Part shown: in pieces, positions 7,401 to 15,887 of the stretch | How positions within the stretch are numbered: the stretch's first letter is position 1 | Layout: every line of letters starts with the position of its first letter | NCBI GenBank assembly: GCA_964557575.1 | Contig: CAZLBC010000095.1 | Coordinates: 1 to 17,225 of the forward strand | Length of the DNA stretch: 17,225 nt | Source of the DNA: CAZLBC01 sp964557575 | GTDB lineage: Bacteria > Planctomycetota > Phycisphaerae > SM23-33 | Direction of reading: 5' to 3' | The notes under the pieces: model-generated | What the model was told of the DNA's origin: nothing | The model's database searches: none | What the model saw: the letters and a program-made list of their open reading frames with translations, nothing else | Position numbers and translations under genes: made by a program

Positions 7401-10400
7401 CGGTCCTGGCCGAATCGCATGCTGCGTATATCCCCGGCGACATACAGGCCGGCCCGGGAGAAGGTCGCGTCGAAGTTGTCGACGTCGACATGGTTGTCGT
7501 TCGGGACGGTCTCCGGAACGAGGACGTAGTACATGCCGAAGCGGCCGTCGCGATCCTGCAGGGCCGCGTGGTTGTCGTTGAAGGTACCGGTTGCCAGGAC
7601 CGCGCCGAACTGGTCCCGCAGTGTCACGGCCAGGTCGGTTCCGCCGGCCAGCGATTTCCGGGTGGAGAATTCGAGCCGGTAATCCGTGCCGGGAACAACC
7701 TCGCCGGCCCCCGCCCCGAACCCGGTGTCCAGCAGGAGCGTCCGGGCCCCGTCGACGACCCGGTAGATGCCCAGGTTCTGGCTACCGGGTATCACGCTGG
7801 CCTCATAGTAGGTATCGTTGTCCGCGTCGGATCGACGGGATACCAGGCCGAAGCCCATGCCGTTGGTGCCGATATTGAAATCGACGGCGACCGTGCTGTC
7901 CTCGCACGCGTTGGGCGCCATGGCGAACGCCTCTCCCACTGCCGCGTCGATGCCCAGCAGGCGACCACGGTTATTCCAGATCCGCACCGAGGCGACCTGA
8001 TCGGTATCGCCCTCGATACTCCAGATGCCCGGCCAGGGCGCACCGTTCACGCCCGTCCAGTCCTGGGTGGTGTTGATCTCGTCGCCCAGGGCCCCGTCGA
8101 TGTCGAATACGCCGAGATCGCCGTTGACGTACAGGTTGCCCAAGAGATCTCCCTCTATCTTGACCTTCCCGAGGTTGCCGCCCACGGCGATATCCGCGTA
8201 CAGGTGGGCGACAGGCTCGCCGTTTCTGCTCCAGACGTAGAGGTAGTCGAGATCTCCCAGGATGTTGAAGAATTGTGTAATCCCGGTATTGGCCGGGTTG
8301 TCGCCGAGGGAGGCGTGAGAAATAAAGCGGCCGAGGGAACCGACGAGATTGAGGGTGCCGGTGTATCCTTCCTCTGCCTCGATCCGGCCGACGTCGGAAC
8401 TGAAATCATCGGTGGTCGCCACCGTCCTGATGTTCGCGCGGATCTCGCCCTGCCGCGAAATGATCGTGCCGATACTCCCGGCGCAGGTGATCGAACCGGA
8501 GATGTCCTCGATCACCACGAGACTGCCGAGTTCCGAGCCGTAGGGACCCTCGAGGTCGACGATCGAGTCGATCATCGCCCCGCCGACCCTGATGGTTCCT
8601 ATGCGGGCGGCGACGTCGAACGTGGTTTCTCGCATGTCCCGGCCCACGGTGACCGTCCCCACCGCACCGCAGGTGAAGGTGACGCCGAACATGTCCCTGC
8701 TCGCGTTCACCCTGTGGGCCGTACCGGCCCCGGTGGAAATCATCATCGGGTTAAAGGTGATCGTCGCCCAGTCGGTCCTGATATCCCGGGCCGAAATCAG
8801 ATCGATATCCCCTCCCTCGGACTCGATAAAGCAGTTGACCAGGTCGGCGGTGCCGCCGAGACCGCGCACGGTGCCGATGTGCCCGCCGTTGGAGTAGATC
8901 CGCGAATTGATGATCCCCACGCCGCCGCCCTCGACAATCCCGACGGCGTCGCCGGTCGACGACAGGCCGACGGAGTTGCCGATCACCGTGGTGTTGAAGA
9001 TGCCGTCCGCGGCGGTGTCCGTGGCCACCCGCTCCACCCAGGCCCCGTGGATCTCCGAGCCGTCGATGGCGGCGCCGGTGCCGGTGAACAGGACCGTGCC
9101 GATCCCGCCGCCCGGCAGCGCCCCGCCGGCGTTGCACCGGAACACGGTCAGGTCGCCGCTGTAGACGTTGGCAGTCATCGTCGCGCCGTTGACGCCGCGG
9201 ACGAGGTCGATGTTGTTCCGGTAGACCCGGTTGCCCTCGTCGTCAAGCTCGATAAAGGCGTCGGCGGAGGCGATGGTGCCGTTGATCATCCCGTAGACCT
9301 TCGGGAGCTTGAGATTCTCGTTCGGATCATCGCCCATGGGCAGGACGCTGTAGGTCTCGCCGTGGGCGTCGATGTAGACCGTGCCGATGGTGCCGGTGGA
9401 CATGATCGCCGCCTCGGCCAGCGCGCCCGACCCGTCGTCGGCCAGCCCCTCGCCGACGTCGACGTACTCCAGCCGCTCGGACGACCAGATGATGCCGCCG
9501 ACGCCGTCCCAGTTGCCCGACTTGAGGTGCAGGTTGTCGGAATCCGCCTCGATCGGCCCCGCCTCGCCCACGATCCGCAGGTCGTGGATCGCCCCGGCCG
9601 CGGTCAGGCGGCCCAGCGCCGGCCGGTCGATAACCTCCGCCGCTCCCCCGCCGCCACCGCCGCCGTCGTCGCCGGTCGTGCCGATGTCCAGGCCGTTGAG
9701 CGTCCCGTGGAACCAGCCGTACTGGGGCTCGGTGACCTCGCCGGCGGAGACGGGCGCGAGGTCGTGGCCGGGGAGCCAGGCGCCGGTGCTGTTGGTCTGC
9801 CCGGGGCCGATGTCGCCCCCCACGGTGATCGTACCGATCCCGCCGCTGAGCCGGCCGGAGACGATCGTCCCGTTCGTGTTGTTCCTGAAGTACGGTATCC
9901 AGTTGGTGGTGAAGACCTCCTGCTCGATATCGCCGTTGTTTTCCCGCAGCGGGCCGAGGCCCTCGTCGTGGAGATAGTAGACGTCGTACTGGCCGTTGTT
10001 CGTCCCGGAAAGCCTGACCCCGCCGTAGGTGTAGGGCTGGTCGGTAAGCGTCACGTCGTGGTCTTCGGGAATGAACTCCGTGGCGTTTATCAGCATGTCG
10101 CTGATCTCCACCCGGCCGGTGGTGGTGATATTGGCCCTGCCGTCGACGCGCAGGTTGGCGATAACCGCACCGGCGCCGCTGGCGGAGCCGTTGACGTAGA
10201 CCGGAATGGTGATGTAGGAGTATACCGTGTTCTGGTAGAGCGGCGTGCCGGATTCGTCCTCGACCTGGTTGCCGTCCTCGTCGACGTAGATCTGGTTGCC
10301 GTCCTGGTCCAGGACCGGCACACCGGACGGGTTGAGTTCCAGGGTCCCGCCGCCGTCGTCGGCGAGGGTCACCGAACTCATGTTCGGCACGCTGATCTCT

Positions 10401-13400
10401 CCCTGCGGCGCGATCCAGCCGGTACTCTCGGACTGGGTGATGATGTCCCCGTCGACCTGGACGAAGCGGATATTGCCGCCCTCGTTGTGCTCGAGGCGGG
10501 GAACGCCCGTGTCGAGCGAACCGTAATCACCGTGGACCCGGATCAGGTCGAGGTTGCCGGCCGGCCCCGTCCGGTCGGTGTTGACGTTGATCCACACGCC
10601 GCCGAGCAGGTCCCCCATCGTCTCGATGACGCCGATACTGCCGGTGGCGTAGATGTTGTTGAGAAAAATATAGTCCTGTGCGGAGTAAATGTTCTGGATG
10701 TGGGCGTCCTCGTTGTAGACCAGGGACCCGGCGGTGATGCCGGCGTCGATCCACCCGCCCTCGTCCTCGCTCTCGGGAAGGGTGGAGGCAACCCGCCCGA
10801 TGTGGCTGTCGGAGTCGATCGTGTTCGTGGTGTAGGCGCCGCCGATCAGGGGACCGATCGTGCCGGCCTCCACGGCGACGATGCCGCCCTCGCGGAACGC
10901 GCCGAGGGGGGCGTTGTCGCTGCCGCCGAAGGAGCCGATCAGGGCCCCGTAGCTGCCGCTGGTGCAGACGAAGGCCCCGATCCCGCCCCGCTCGGCCGCT
11001 ATCTCGTAGCCGAAGGCCACGCTCTCGGTGTCGTCGACATAACTGAACGAATTGCCGATGGCCGCGTTGTAATCGCCCTCCACCCGCACGGCGCCGAGGG
11101 CCTTGGCCGGCCCGTTGGTGATCGTGTAGGAATACCCGATCGGCATCAGCGGCGCGGTCACCTCCAGGTAGTAGACGCCGGCCTCGGGGGCGGTGAAGAT
11201 CATCGGCTCGGGGGTCATGCCCACGGAGCCGATGCCCCAGTCCTCTTCGGTCTCGTAGCCCCAGCTATCCAGCCAGGTGTTGAATCGCTGGCCGCTGTCG
11301 TCGACCCGGAAGGGCGAGTAGAGCCGCACGGGCGGCGACATGCCGTAGGTGAAGGGATTGTCCTCGTTCTCCTCGAGCATGATGGTCTGCCCGGCCTTCA
11401 GCGGCAGGGCGTAGTAATCGACCGTGTCCGGTTCCGCGTTGGGTATGTGAGCGGGGGCGTCCAGCGAGCCGGTGATCGTGAAGGTGCCCGAGGGGTGGCT
11501 CAGGAACTGCGCCGTGTCCATCGTGTCGTTGGAGTAGTCCGGCAGGATCCGGTAGGGGAAGATGCCGTAGAAGTCGTCAAACAATACCAGCGGCAGTGCC
11601 TCGCCCCGCCAGGCGGGATCGAAGTTGGGGTCGGGCGGAATCACCGCCACCTCGAGTTCGAACAGGTCGTCGTCGGTCTCGTAGATCGAGCGGTCGCCCC
11701 GGGCGATGACCGCCGACGAGAAGGTCGCGCCCTCGACCGTGCGGGAATCGACCATCCCGATGGTGCCGGCCACGTCGATCGTCGAGTTGCCCAGGTTGAA
11801 GTCGCTGTTGCCGTCGCTGCCCGTCCGGGAGATCAGCGTGCCGAGGTTGCCCTCGATGGTCACGTTGGCGTTGAGGACGCCGACGTCGATGATCCGGACG
11901 GAGTTGTAGGCGGTGAACTCGTGCCGGAGCCGGCCGGCGACCTTCAGCGCGCCCAGCCGCTGGCCGAGCATCGTCGTGCCGGTCCCGGCGGCGTTTTCGT
12001 AGGAGCAGAAGAACGTCAGGCCCGGCTCGAAATCGAGGACAGTGCCCCAGATGTCCACGAAGTCGTGCTCGTCCTCGATCCACCGGTCCATGGTGATACC
12101 CATGGATGAGAACTCCCGGTCGGGGTCGTCCTCCAGTTCGCCGAAGGGCCGCATCAGGGCGTCGTTCAGCGTGTCGTCGAACTCCACCTCGTAGAGGAAC
12201 GAGTCGCCCACCAGGTCGACGGCGACGGCGTAGGATTCGAAGAAATCGTTCAGCGGATCGACGGCGTTGTACGCGAAGTCCATGCCGGTCACCTCGCCGG
12301 TGAACTCCTGGCGGATGCCGGCGACGAGTTCCACCACGTCGTAGGGGCCGGTTTCGGGCGCGCCCAATGTGGCCGTTGCGAAGTTGTCCACGTCGTTGTC
12401 GTCGCGGAGAAAGCCGGTCTCGCGGACCTCGGCAAGGACGGGGCTGTACTCGATGTCGTAGATGTTGTAGGTGCCCGGGAAGTCCGGGTCCTCGGCGACG
12501 ATGTACATGATGTCGACGGGCGGCTCATCGGGGTCAAGGTCCTGGGGCAGGAAGGCCAGGGAGGTGACGTTCGTGAAGATATCGGGATCGGTGACCGCCG
12601 TCCCGTCGTCCATGACGTCGTCGTAGAGCGTGTGGAACTGGATAACCGCGGACCCGAAGAAGGGCAGGGGATCCAGTTCCATGATCGACGCCCCGTCCGC
12701 GATCACGTTGGGCGCGGGGGCGGCGGGATCGACGGGCTCGTCGGGAATGATGACCGGCGACCCGGGGGCGTTGCCGGCCCACGGGTTCAGGTCTGCCTCT
12801 TTGCCGACCGCCCAGAGCCAGGGGTCGAGGCCGGCGGGCCATACGTCGATGGCGTCGTCGAGGCCGGTGACCTCGGCCACGGGCAGACCCGAGCCGGGCT
12901 CGTAGAGGGGGCCGAGAACCGTCTCGGTGGGACTGTCGCCGGCTGCCTGGACCAGCATGGCCGTGATCGGCAGCCGCTGGAGGCGGAAGACGCCGTCGTC
13001 CGACCGCCCGGGAGCCGTGGACCACAGAAAATCTCCGTCGGCAAACGAGTCGCAGTAGGCCAGGGAGGTCAGGCCGTCCCGCATCACCGTGTCGTTTTCG
13101 TTGTCGGCGACCTGGTCGTTGTCGTAGAGCAGTTCCACACCGGCGCCGCCGAGATTAACGGCCCAGATCTGGTCGTAATCCTGGAAACTGGTCCCCGGAT
13201 CGGGGCTGAAGAGGGCGAGCATGCCGATGTTGGTGCCGTTGGCGTTTACGTAGGAAAGGCCCTCGACCGTGCCGGTCATCCCGACGAACCCGTTGTTCAC
13301 GGAGCCGGTGAATGCCCCGGTGGCCGCGTTGATACCCTGTATGTCACCCGTGGAATCGGCCCCGTAGAGGTTGCCGGCGTCGTCGAATTCGAGCGCCGTC

Positions 13401-15718
13401 ACGAAGTCGGTCAACTCCCCGACCCACGTCGCGACGCCCGTATCGGGATCGATCGTGATCAGGGCGTAATCGCCCGTATCGTCCAGGTCGCCGTCGCCGT
13501 TGTCGTCGACCGTCCGGTCCATGTCGAAGATCGTGGCCACGGCGTAGTAGGTGGTCCCGTCGTACGCGGCGGCCCGGATCTGCCGGTAGGCGTAGCTCTC
13601 GGGGACGTCCGGGGGAATCTCCGTCGGCGCGGCCAGGCCCGAGACGACGGGGGGCAGTTCGTCCTGGAAGTAGCCGCCGATATCGTACTGCTCGGCGATG
13701 CCCCAGGGACTGGAGACGCCGTCGGGGGTACGGGGTTCCGTGCTGCCGTCGGCCGTATCCACCGGCTCGATGACACCGCCGAGATCGACCCGCACCAAGT
13801 GGTACTCGACGGGGTTGTCCGGCCGCACCCGGCCGTCGGCCGGGTCGGGGAGCTGGTAGACCACCCAGAGGGCCCCGTGCTCGCCGGAATCGCCGTCGTG
13901 GTAGGCGATCCCCGACATCTGGGAGTTGCCGGCGTTGACCCCGGGCAGGTCCTTGACCTGCTGCTTGAGCATGTCCATGGGCGAGGCGACGAACGTGCTC
14001 GCGCCCGTGGCCGCGTCGATCAGGTAGATCTCGTCGCCGGTCGCCCCGTACAACTGCCCGCCGATGCAGGTGATGTCCTCGTACGCCCGGTCGAGGGCCA
14101 CGGGCGCGCTGTATGCGTAGGCATACACGTTGCCGTCTCCTGCCGGTGGGGGTGGGCTGGCCTGGTCGGGGTCTATGAGATACAGCTGATTGGCAGCCGT
14201 AACGCCATAGAGTTGATCCCCGGCCCTGCCGGCGTCGGCATCCGATGTTGCCAGCGGGTCCTCCGGCCAGGCGATCAGTTCCAGATCCAGGTACCCGACG
14301 CCCTCCGCCTCCTCGACCGTCCCGTTGCTGTCGTCGTCGAAGGGCATGATGTTCACGACGGGCACTTCCGTCAGCCCCGTGGCGTCCTCGGGGTTGCCGA
14401 TCGTCACCAGCATGCCCCCGTTCTGGCCCGCGTAGACGCCGTAGAGGAGTTCGGCGTTGTCGTTGGGATCAGCCGGGTTGCCGGCGTTGTGCCAGAACGA
14501 CAGGGAGGTGATATCACCGCCCGGATCGCCGGATATGTCCAGGAGGCCGTCGCGGGTGATGTGGCGCAGGTCCGCGCCCTCCTGCATGTAGTAGAACGTG
14601 CCGCCGTCGCTGAGGGCCAGGGCCCGGGCCGTGTCCCCGTCCTCGACCAGGGACCAGGCGTCGGCCTCCCGGATGCCGTTGTCGTCCTCGTCGTAGCCGA
14701 CCTCGGGGGCGATATTCGCCCGCAGGTCGCTGTCGATGGCGTAGTAGTTCCCGAAGTCGTCGGCCACGAGGGCGTCCATGATCCAGTCGTAATCCATGTT
14801 CGGGACCGGGGCGTCGTTCTCCCCGAGGCCCACCTCGGAATTATCGGAAATCCCCAGGGAACCGAAGGGTTCCTCGACCGCGTACAGGATCGTCTGCTCG
14901 AAGAGTTCGTCCCAGACCGAGGTCATGGCGTCGATGTTGACGCCCCCCTGGAAATTGGTGCTGTACCCGGAATAGGCGTTCTCGCTGACCGTGACGCCGG
15001 CAATGATGGCCGTGCCGGCCGGGGCGAACCCCCAGTCGTCGGCGAGGACCTCGATGGTAAAGTCGTTCAGGTCCATCGTGGTCGGGTGGTCGGCGGGGTC
15101 GGGAACGCCGGGAACCCTGACCGAGAGGCCGACGTTGGCCCCGCCGGCCCCGTCGAGGGCGATCCCGCGCCGGGGATCGCTGTTTTCCGTGCCGCCGAAC
15201 GGGTCGAGGGCGTTCATCCAGCCCGCGTCAGTCCAGTTCTGCGGGCTCTCGGTGAGATTGGTGAACGTCAGGTAGGTGGAATCCGAGGCGGCGGCCACGT
15301 AGACCGAGTAGACCTCGGTCGTCGGGGGGTGGCGGCCGGCGTTGGGGCTCTGGTTCCACTGGACGCCGCCGCCGTCGGGAAACTCGATGACGCCCTCGCC
15401 GTCCGGCCAGTTGACGACGCCCGCCTGCCCCACGGACTGGGGGGATATCGGGGCGTAGCTCCCGCCGCCGTTCTTGATCCCCACCACGTCGGTGACACCG
15501 AGGTCGGGCCCCCCGTCGCCGCCGACGTAGGAGAAGAGTTCGACCGCCGCGAAGGTGTCGGGGTCGTAGTCGTTGAGATCGACCCGGATGGCCTCCTGCT
15601 GGAGATTGTAGTATACGAAGAACTCCCCCTCGACCAGGGAGGTGAGCATCAGCCTCTCTTCCAGCATTTCGAAGAGCGGTGTTTTTCCAGGTCGATTCTC
15701 TGGGATGTCAAAAGACAT
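4472..15718 (-). CDS. Giant LEPR-XLL-type repetitive surface/secreted protein (3748 aa)
   Basis: No known function recognised; the product is an acidic, Gly/Asp-rich, cysteine-poor extracellular-type protein. Residues 16-27 (FEMLEERLMLTS) are a LEPR-XLL-type tag with Glu in place of Pro; there is no Sec signal peptide and no membrane helix. Residues ~340-1200 hold propeller-like repeats such as QLYGVTAANQLYLIDPD (~498), QLYGATGDEIYLIDAATG (~556) and NLYGADSTGDIQGINAATG (~780), with acidic calcium-loop-like strings (DEDDNG ~342, DDDSNGTVEE ~460, DDNGDGDLDD ~737). Residues ~1400-1535 resemble a bacterial pre-peptidase C-terminal (PPC) domain (DTVDYYALPLKAGQTI ... GVYYLEVTA). Residues ~1540-2580 and ~2755-3560 are beta-helix-like coils, with a Gly7 linker near 2016 and a LamG-like insert at ~2580-2755. 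An Ig-like C-terminal module ends in GNGVDGGDFVYEFEL. Start 15718 is fixed by GGAGG 8 bases upstream. Likely surface layer, adhesin or matrix protein (inference). Confidence 0.85.
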   Translation of the reverse strand: MSFDIPENRPGKTPLFEMLEERLMLTSLVEGEFFVYYNLQQEAIRVDLNDYDPDTFAAVELFSYVGGDGGPDLGVTDVVGIKNGGGSYAPISPQSVGQAGVVNWPDGEGVIEFPDGGGVQWNQSPNAGRHPPTTEVYSVYVAAASDSTYLTFTNLTESPQNWTDAGWMNALDPFGGTENSDPRRGIALDGAGGANVGLSVRVPGVPDPADHPTTMDLNDFTIEVLADDWGFAPAGTAIIAGVTVSENAYSGYSTNFQGGVNIDAMTSVWDELFEQTILYAVEEPFGSLGISDNSEVGLGENDAPVPNMDYDWIMDALVADDFGNYYAIDSDLRANIAPEVGYDEDDNGIREADAWSLVEDGDTARALALSDGGTFYYMQEGADLRHITRDGLLDISGDPGGDITSLSFWHNAGNPADPNDNAELLYGVYAGQNGGMLVTIGNPEDATGLTEVPVVNIMPFDDDSNGTVEEAEGVGYLDLELIAWPEDPLATSDADAGRAGDQLYGVTAANQLYLIDPDQASPPPPAGDGNVYAYAYSAPVALDRAYEDITCIGGQLYGATGDEIYLIDAATGASTFVASPMDMLKQQVKDLPGVNAGNSQMSGIAYHDGDSGEHGALWVVYQLPDPADGRVRPDNPVEYHLVRVDLGGVIEPVDTADGSTEPRTPDGVSSPWGIAEQYDIGGYFQDELPPVVSGLAAPTEIPPDVPESYAYRQIRAAAYDGTTYYAVATIFDMDRTVDDNGDGDLDDTGDYALITIDPDTGVATWVGELTDFVTALEFDDAGNLYGADSTGDIQGINAATGAFTGSVNNGFVGMTGTVEGLSYVNANGTNIGMLALFSPDPGTSFQDYDQIWAVNLGGAGVELLYDNDQVADNENDTVMRDGLTSLAYCDSFADGDFLWSTAPGRSDDGVFRLQRLPITAMLVQAAGDSPTETVLGPLYEPGSGLPVAEVTGLDDAIDVWPAGLDPWLWAVGKEADLNPWAGNAPGSPVIIPDEPVDPAAPAPNVIADGASIMELDPLPFFGSAVIQFHTLYDDVMDDGTAVTDPDIFTNVTSLAFLPQDLDPDEPPVDIMYIVAEDPDFPGTYNIYDIEYSPVLAEVRETGFLRDDNDVDNFATATLGAPETGPYDVVELVAGIRQEFTGEVTGMDFAYNAVDPLNDFFESYAVAVDLVGDSFLYEVEFDDTLNDALMRPFGELEDDPDREFSSMGITMDRWIEDEHDFVDIWGTVLDFEPGLTFFCSYENAAGTGTTMLGQRLGALKVAGRLRHEFTAYNSVRIIDVGVLNANVTIEGNLGTLISRTGSDGNSDFNLGNSTIDVAGTIGMVDSRTVEGATFSSAVIARGDRSIYETDDDLFELEVAVIPPDPNFDPAWRGEALPLVLFDDFYGIFPYRILPDYSNDTMDTAQFLSHPSGTFTITGSLDAPAHIPNAEPDTVDYYALPLKAGQTIMLEENEDNPFTYGMSPPVRLYSPFRVDDSGQRFNTWLDSWGYETEEDWGIGSVGMTPEPMIFTAPEAGVYYLEVTAPLMPIGYSYTITNGPAKALGAVRVEGDYNAAIGNSFSYVDDTESVAFGYEIAAERGGIGAFVCTSGSYGALIGSFGGSDNAPLGAFREGGIVAVEAGTIGPLIGGAYTTNTIDSDSHIGRVASTLPESEDEGGWIDAGITAGSLVYNEDAHIQNIYSAQDYIFLNNIYATGSIGVIETMGDLLGGVWINVNTDRTGPAGNLDLIRVHGDYGSLDTGVPRLEHNEGGNIRFVQVDGDIITQSESTGWIAPQGEISVPNMSSVTLADDGGGTLELNPSGVPVLDQDGNQIYVDEDGNQVEDESGTPLYQNTVYSYITIPVYVNGSASGAGAVIANLRVDGRANITTTGRVEISDMLINATEFIPEDHDVTLTDQPYTYGGVRLSGTNNGQYDVYYLHDEGLGPLRENNGDIEQEVFTTNWIPYFRNNTNGTIVSGRLSGGIGTITVGGDIGPGQTNSTGAWLPGHDLAPVSAGEVTEPQYGWFHGTLNGLDIGTTGDDGGGGGGGAAEVIDRPALGRLTAAGAIHDLRIVGEAGPIEADSDNLHLKSGNWDGVGGIIWSSERLEYVDVGEGLADDGSGALAEAAIMSTGTIGTVYIDAHGETYSVLPMGDDPNENLKLPKVYGMINGTIASADAFIELDDEGNRVYRNNIDLVRGVNGATMTANVYSGDLTVFRCNAGGALPGGGIGTVLFTGTGAAIDGSEIHGAWVERVATDTAADGIFNTTVIGNSVGLSSTGDAVGIVEGGGVGIINSRIYSNGGHIGTVRGLGGTADLVNCFIESEGGDIDLISARDIRTDWATITFNPMMISTGAGTAHRVNASRDMFGVTFTCGAVGTVTVGRDMRETTFDVAARIGTIRVGGAMIDSIVDLEGPYGSELGSLVVIEDISGSITCAGSIGTIISRQGEIRANIRTVATTDDFSSDVGRIEAEEGYTGTLNLVGSLGRFISHASLGDNPANTGITQFFNILGDLDYLYVWSRNGEPVAHLYADIAVGGNLGKVKIEGDLLGNLYVNGDLGVFDIDGALGDEINTTQDWTGVNGAPWPGIWSIEGDTDQVASVRIWNNRGRLLGIDAAVGEAFAMAPNACEDSTVAVDFNIGTNGMGFGLVSRRSDADNDTYYEASVIPGSQNLGIYRVVDGARTLLLDTGFGAGAGEVVPGTDYRLEFSTRKSLAGGTDLAVTLRDQFGAVLATGTFNDNHAALQDRDGRFGMYYVLVPETVPNDNHVDVDNFDATFSRAGLYVAGDIRSMRFGQDRDILADLTFGGGVNRISLRNGDIVGDITCLFGELRTVTVIGGNILGDITAPEIRNITVRSRTVLGVEQGGTVSGDITVTEGDLRVLNVIGGDISGDVTVLNGMLWRLGLRGSRDDISELAAGSRIYAAAGFRSVVFNNADVNGDIVSGLDMRNVRVNGDVTGRLYAETGMRSVNIRGAFSGILRAGGEINRVSAGSLDGAVVSAGWNIRSVLIRGDVDSSMILAGADYNTGFDGVPGTADDSPIVNNASSGDISRVNVAGSVTDTVIAAGVNPVDGDYYTVGDNTPAPGMSSIRRISVRGGFNTAVDGNLVTADTDVDDRFTALFALDPDLTVDELNAFPAAPIGWTLINRDFPYDAGGLSVRLNVGTAYINPAADTIYLEDTTSRSSLIISGAHAGLNITDTIPGDTSDDESLRQLRVDDNVLLDNVTIDGDVRILRVDRVALGAVWTMPGEVTNVLIGSSIDNLTADMGAVNSFRVRGSYAGGALRADSLRRFHVDGRMAADLTTDRGDLSTATIRGGSLTGDLTSHGDMRRLFIADNLAGDVTVEHGDLLNVQAARAEGGNVDVDGAVRGAVFRLGDFGTALTPNTSFRAGRGVNSFTVRQGDLQGLVSTDGDLRRLFVRGAMKGRARALGDIMNVRFGSMEDAILTAGGDLRSVRIGADMNNGYIFAGFDPGDAGAAAGTEAREVTIDIPVTQTETKLRKIPEAGQEDEVRAGDIRIVRVGGQMGRSINEFGVLEYGGFAIGAGVGPGEDGWIGTADDVVAATGEIGRVIVGRGIYGTWDNTQHFGVYAASSEPDVRIFGNQPAEATGNVGFGSYESGAGPFKIVEVNQSHDDELTVRFNHAVNFGTVDTLLLDPAEPVTFQLLVSPDTIFGDANDESITDDPDGIYNTQVSYDDLNQSIVVLLGNTYDWDAVADRIRNENGLLDTDPIHFQLTVDDAVTDTRSRALDGEYYGSMPTGNGVDGGDFVYEFEL
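5039..7456 (-). repeat. Degenerate beta-helix-like repeats inside the giant protein
   Basis: Residues ~2755-3560 of the giant protein repeat a loose unit of about 20 residues of the form GDLRxVxVxGxxxGxIxA. Examples are GDLRVLNVIGGDISGDVTV, GDMRRLFIADNLAGDVTV, GDLRRLFVRGAMKGRARAL and GDLRSVRIGADMNNGYIFA. The alternating small/hydrophobic pattern with periodic Gly-Asp turns is what a stacked right-handed beta-helix would give, and it also resembles bactofilin-type coils. The copies are diverged, so there is no exact DNA tandem repeat. Two positions hold longer insertions with a shared GTADD motif (DGVPGTADD near 3010 and DGWIGTADD near 3525). A related but differently spaced series (GxIGTVxVxG) fills residues ~1540-2580. 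Confidence 0.65.
7456..7981 (-). other. LamG/concanavalin-like insert within the giant protein's beta-helix
   Basis: Residues ~2580-2755 break the beta-helix pattern with a globular stretch. It contains VAVDFNIGTNGMGFGLVSRR, EASVIPGSQNLGIYRVVDG, GTDYRLEFSTR and FGMYYVLVPETVPNDNHVD, ending VDNFDATFSRAG, after which the coils resume at LYVAGDIRSMRFG. The strand order and the closing VDNFD motif resemble LamG or DUF1080-type jelly-roll domains that bind carbohydrates. The fold is a pattern-level call from the sequence; ligand binding is not shown. Confidence 0.45.
11110..11521 (-). other. PPC-like domain within the giant protein
   Basis: Residues ~1400-1537 contain DTAQFLSHPSGTFTITGSLD, then PDTVDYYALPLKAGQTIML and, at the end, FTAPEAGVYYLEVTAP followed by GYSYTITNG. 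The order 'D-VDYY-L-L-AGQTI ... G-YYLEV' is characteristic of the bacterial pre-peptidase C-terminal domain. That domain is usually attached to secreted proteases and other extracellular enzymes as a binding or stabilising module. Here it sits in mid-protein, at the boundary between the propeller-like part and the beta-helix part. Confidence 0.6.
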
Positions 15719-15725
15719 TTCTATC

Positions 15726-15731
15726 TCCTCC
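15726..15731 (-). promoter_or_regulatory. Strong ribosome binding site of the giant gene
   Basis: Minus strand reads GGAGGAGATAGAAATG, with the GGAGG core 8 bases before the ATG at 15718. This decides the start against the 46-codon-longer frame (to 15856), whose extra residues (Cys-rich, no tag) do not look like protein and overlap the leader hairpin. Confidence 0.8.
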
Positions 15732-15840
15732 AGAAACGGTATCCCCCCGTCCAGACCGGCATATGCGCATTTCACACAAAGCACCCGGCGCCAGGGGCAA
15801 CATGTAAGCTGATCTTCTAATCGTTGTGCCTGCTGCAAAG

Positions 15841-15862
15841 AGGGGCATATCGACATGCCCCT
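15841..15862 (-). promoter_or_regulatory. 5'-UTR hairpin of the giant gene
   Basis: Perfect 8-bp inverted repeat AGGGGCAT-6-ATGCCCCT, lying roughly 20-40 bases after the predicted transcription start (near 15881). On the minus strand it is followed by CTTTGC, too short for a normal intrinsic terminator. A CGACAT motif occurs in the loop and again just outside at 15864-15869. The leader between transcription start and ATG is about 160 bases, long enough for post-transcriptional control. I could not match it to a riboswitch class. Confidence 0.5.
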
Positions 15863-15887
15863 TCGACATATCAGTTTGCATCATATC

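Noticed and set aside
5039..7456. Possible CRISPR or exact DNA tandem repeats in the repetitive gene
   Set aside because: Repeats such as tcgccg-rich strings come from recurring Gly-Asp codons; copies are diverged, variably spaced and in frame, with no constant repeat or unique spacers.
7490..12109. 1539-residue open frame on the plus strand
   Set aside because: Antisense to the giant gene. Long stop-free antisense frames are expected where codons are GC-rich at position three; its translation is Gly/Val/Asp/Arg-biased with no domain, and no ribosome binding site is seen.
12632..15820. 1062-residue open frame on the plus strand
   Set aside because: Same artefact, antisense to the N-terminal part of the giant gene; the composition mirrors the opposite strand.
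15719..15856. 46-codon N-terminal extension of the giant gene
   Set aside because: The extension is not protein-like, overlaps the leader hairpin and lacks a ribosome binding site, whereas GGAGG lies 8 bases before the ATG at 15718.
15719..15881. Cyclic-di-GMP or other known riboswitch in the giant gene leader
   Set aside because: I looked for the conserved cores of common classes and found none that fits; only the simple hairpin is supported.
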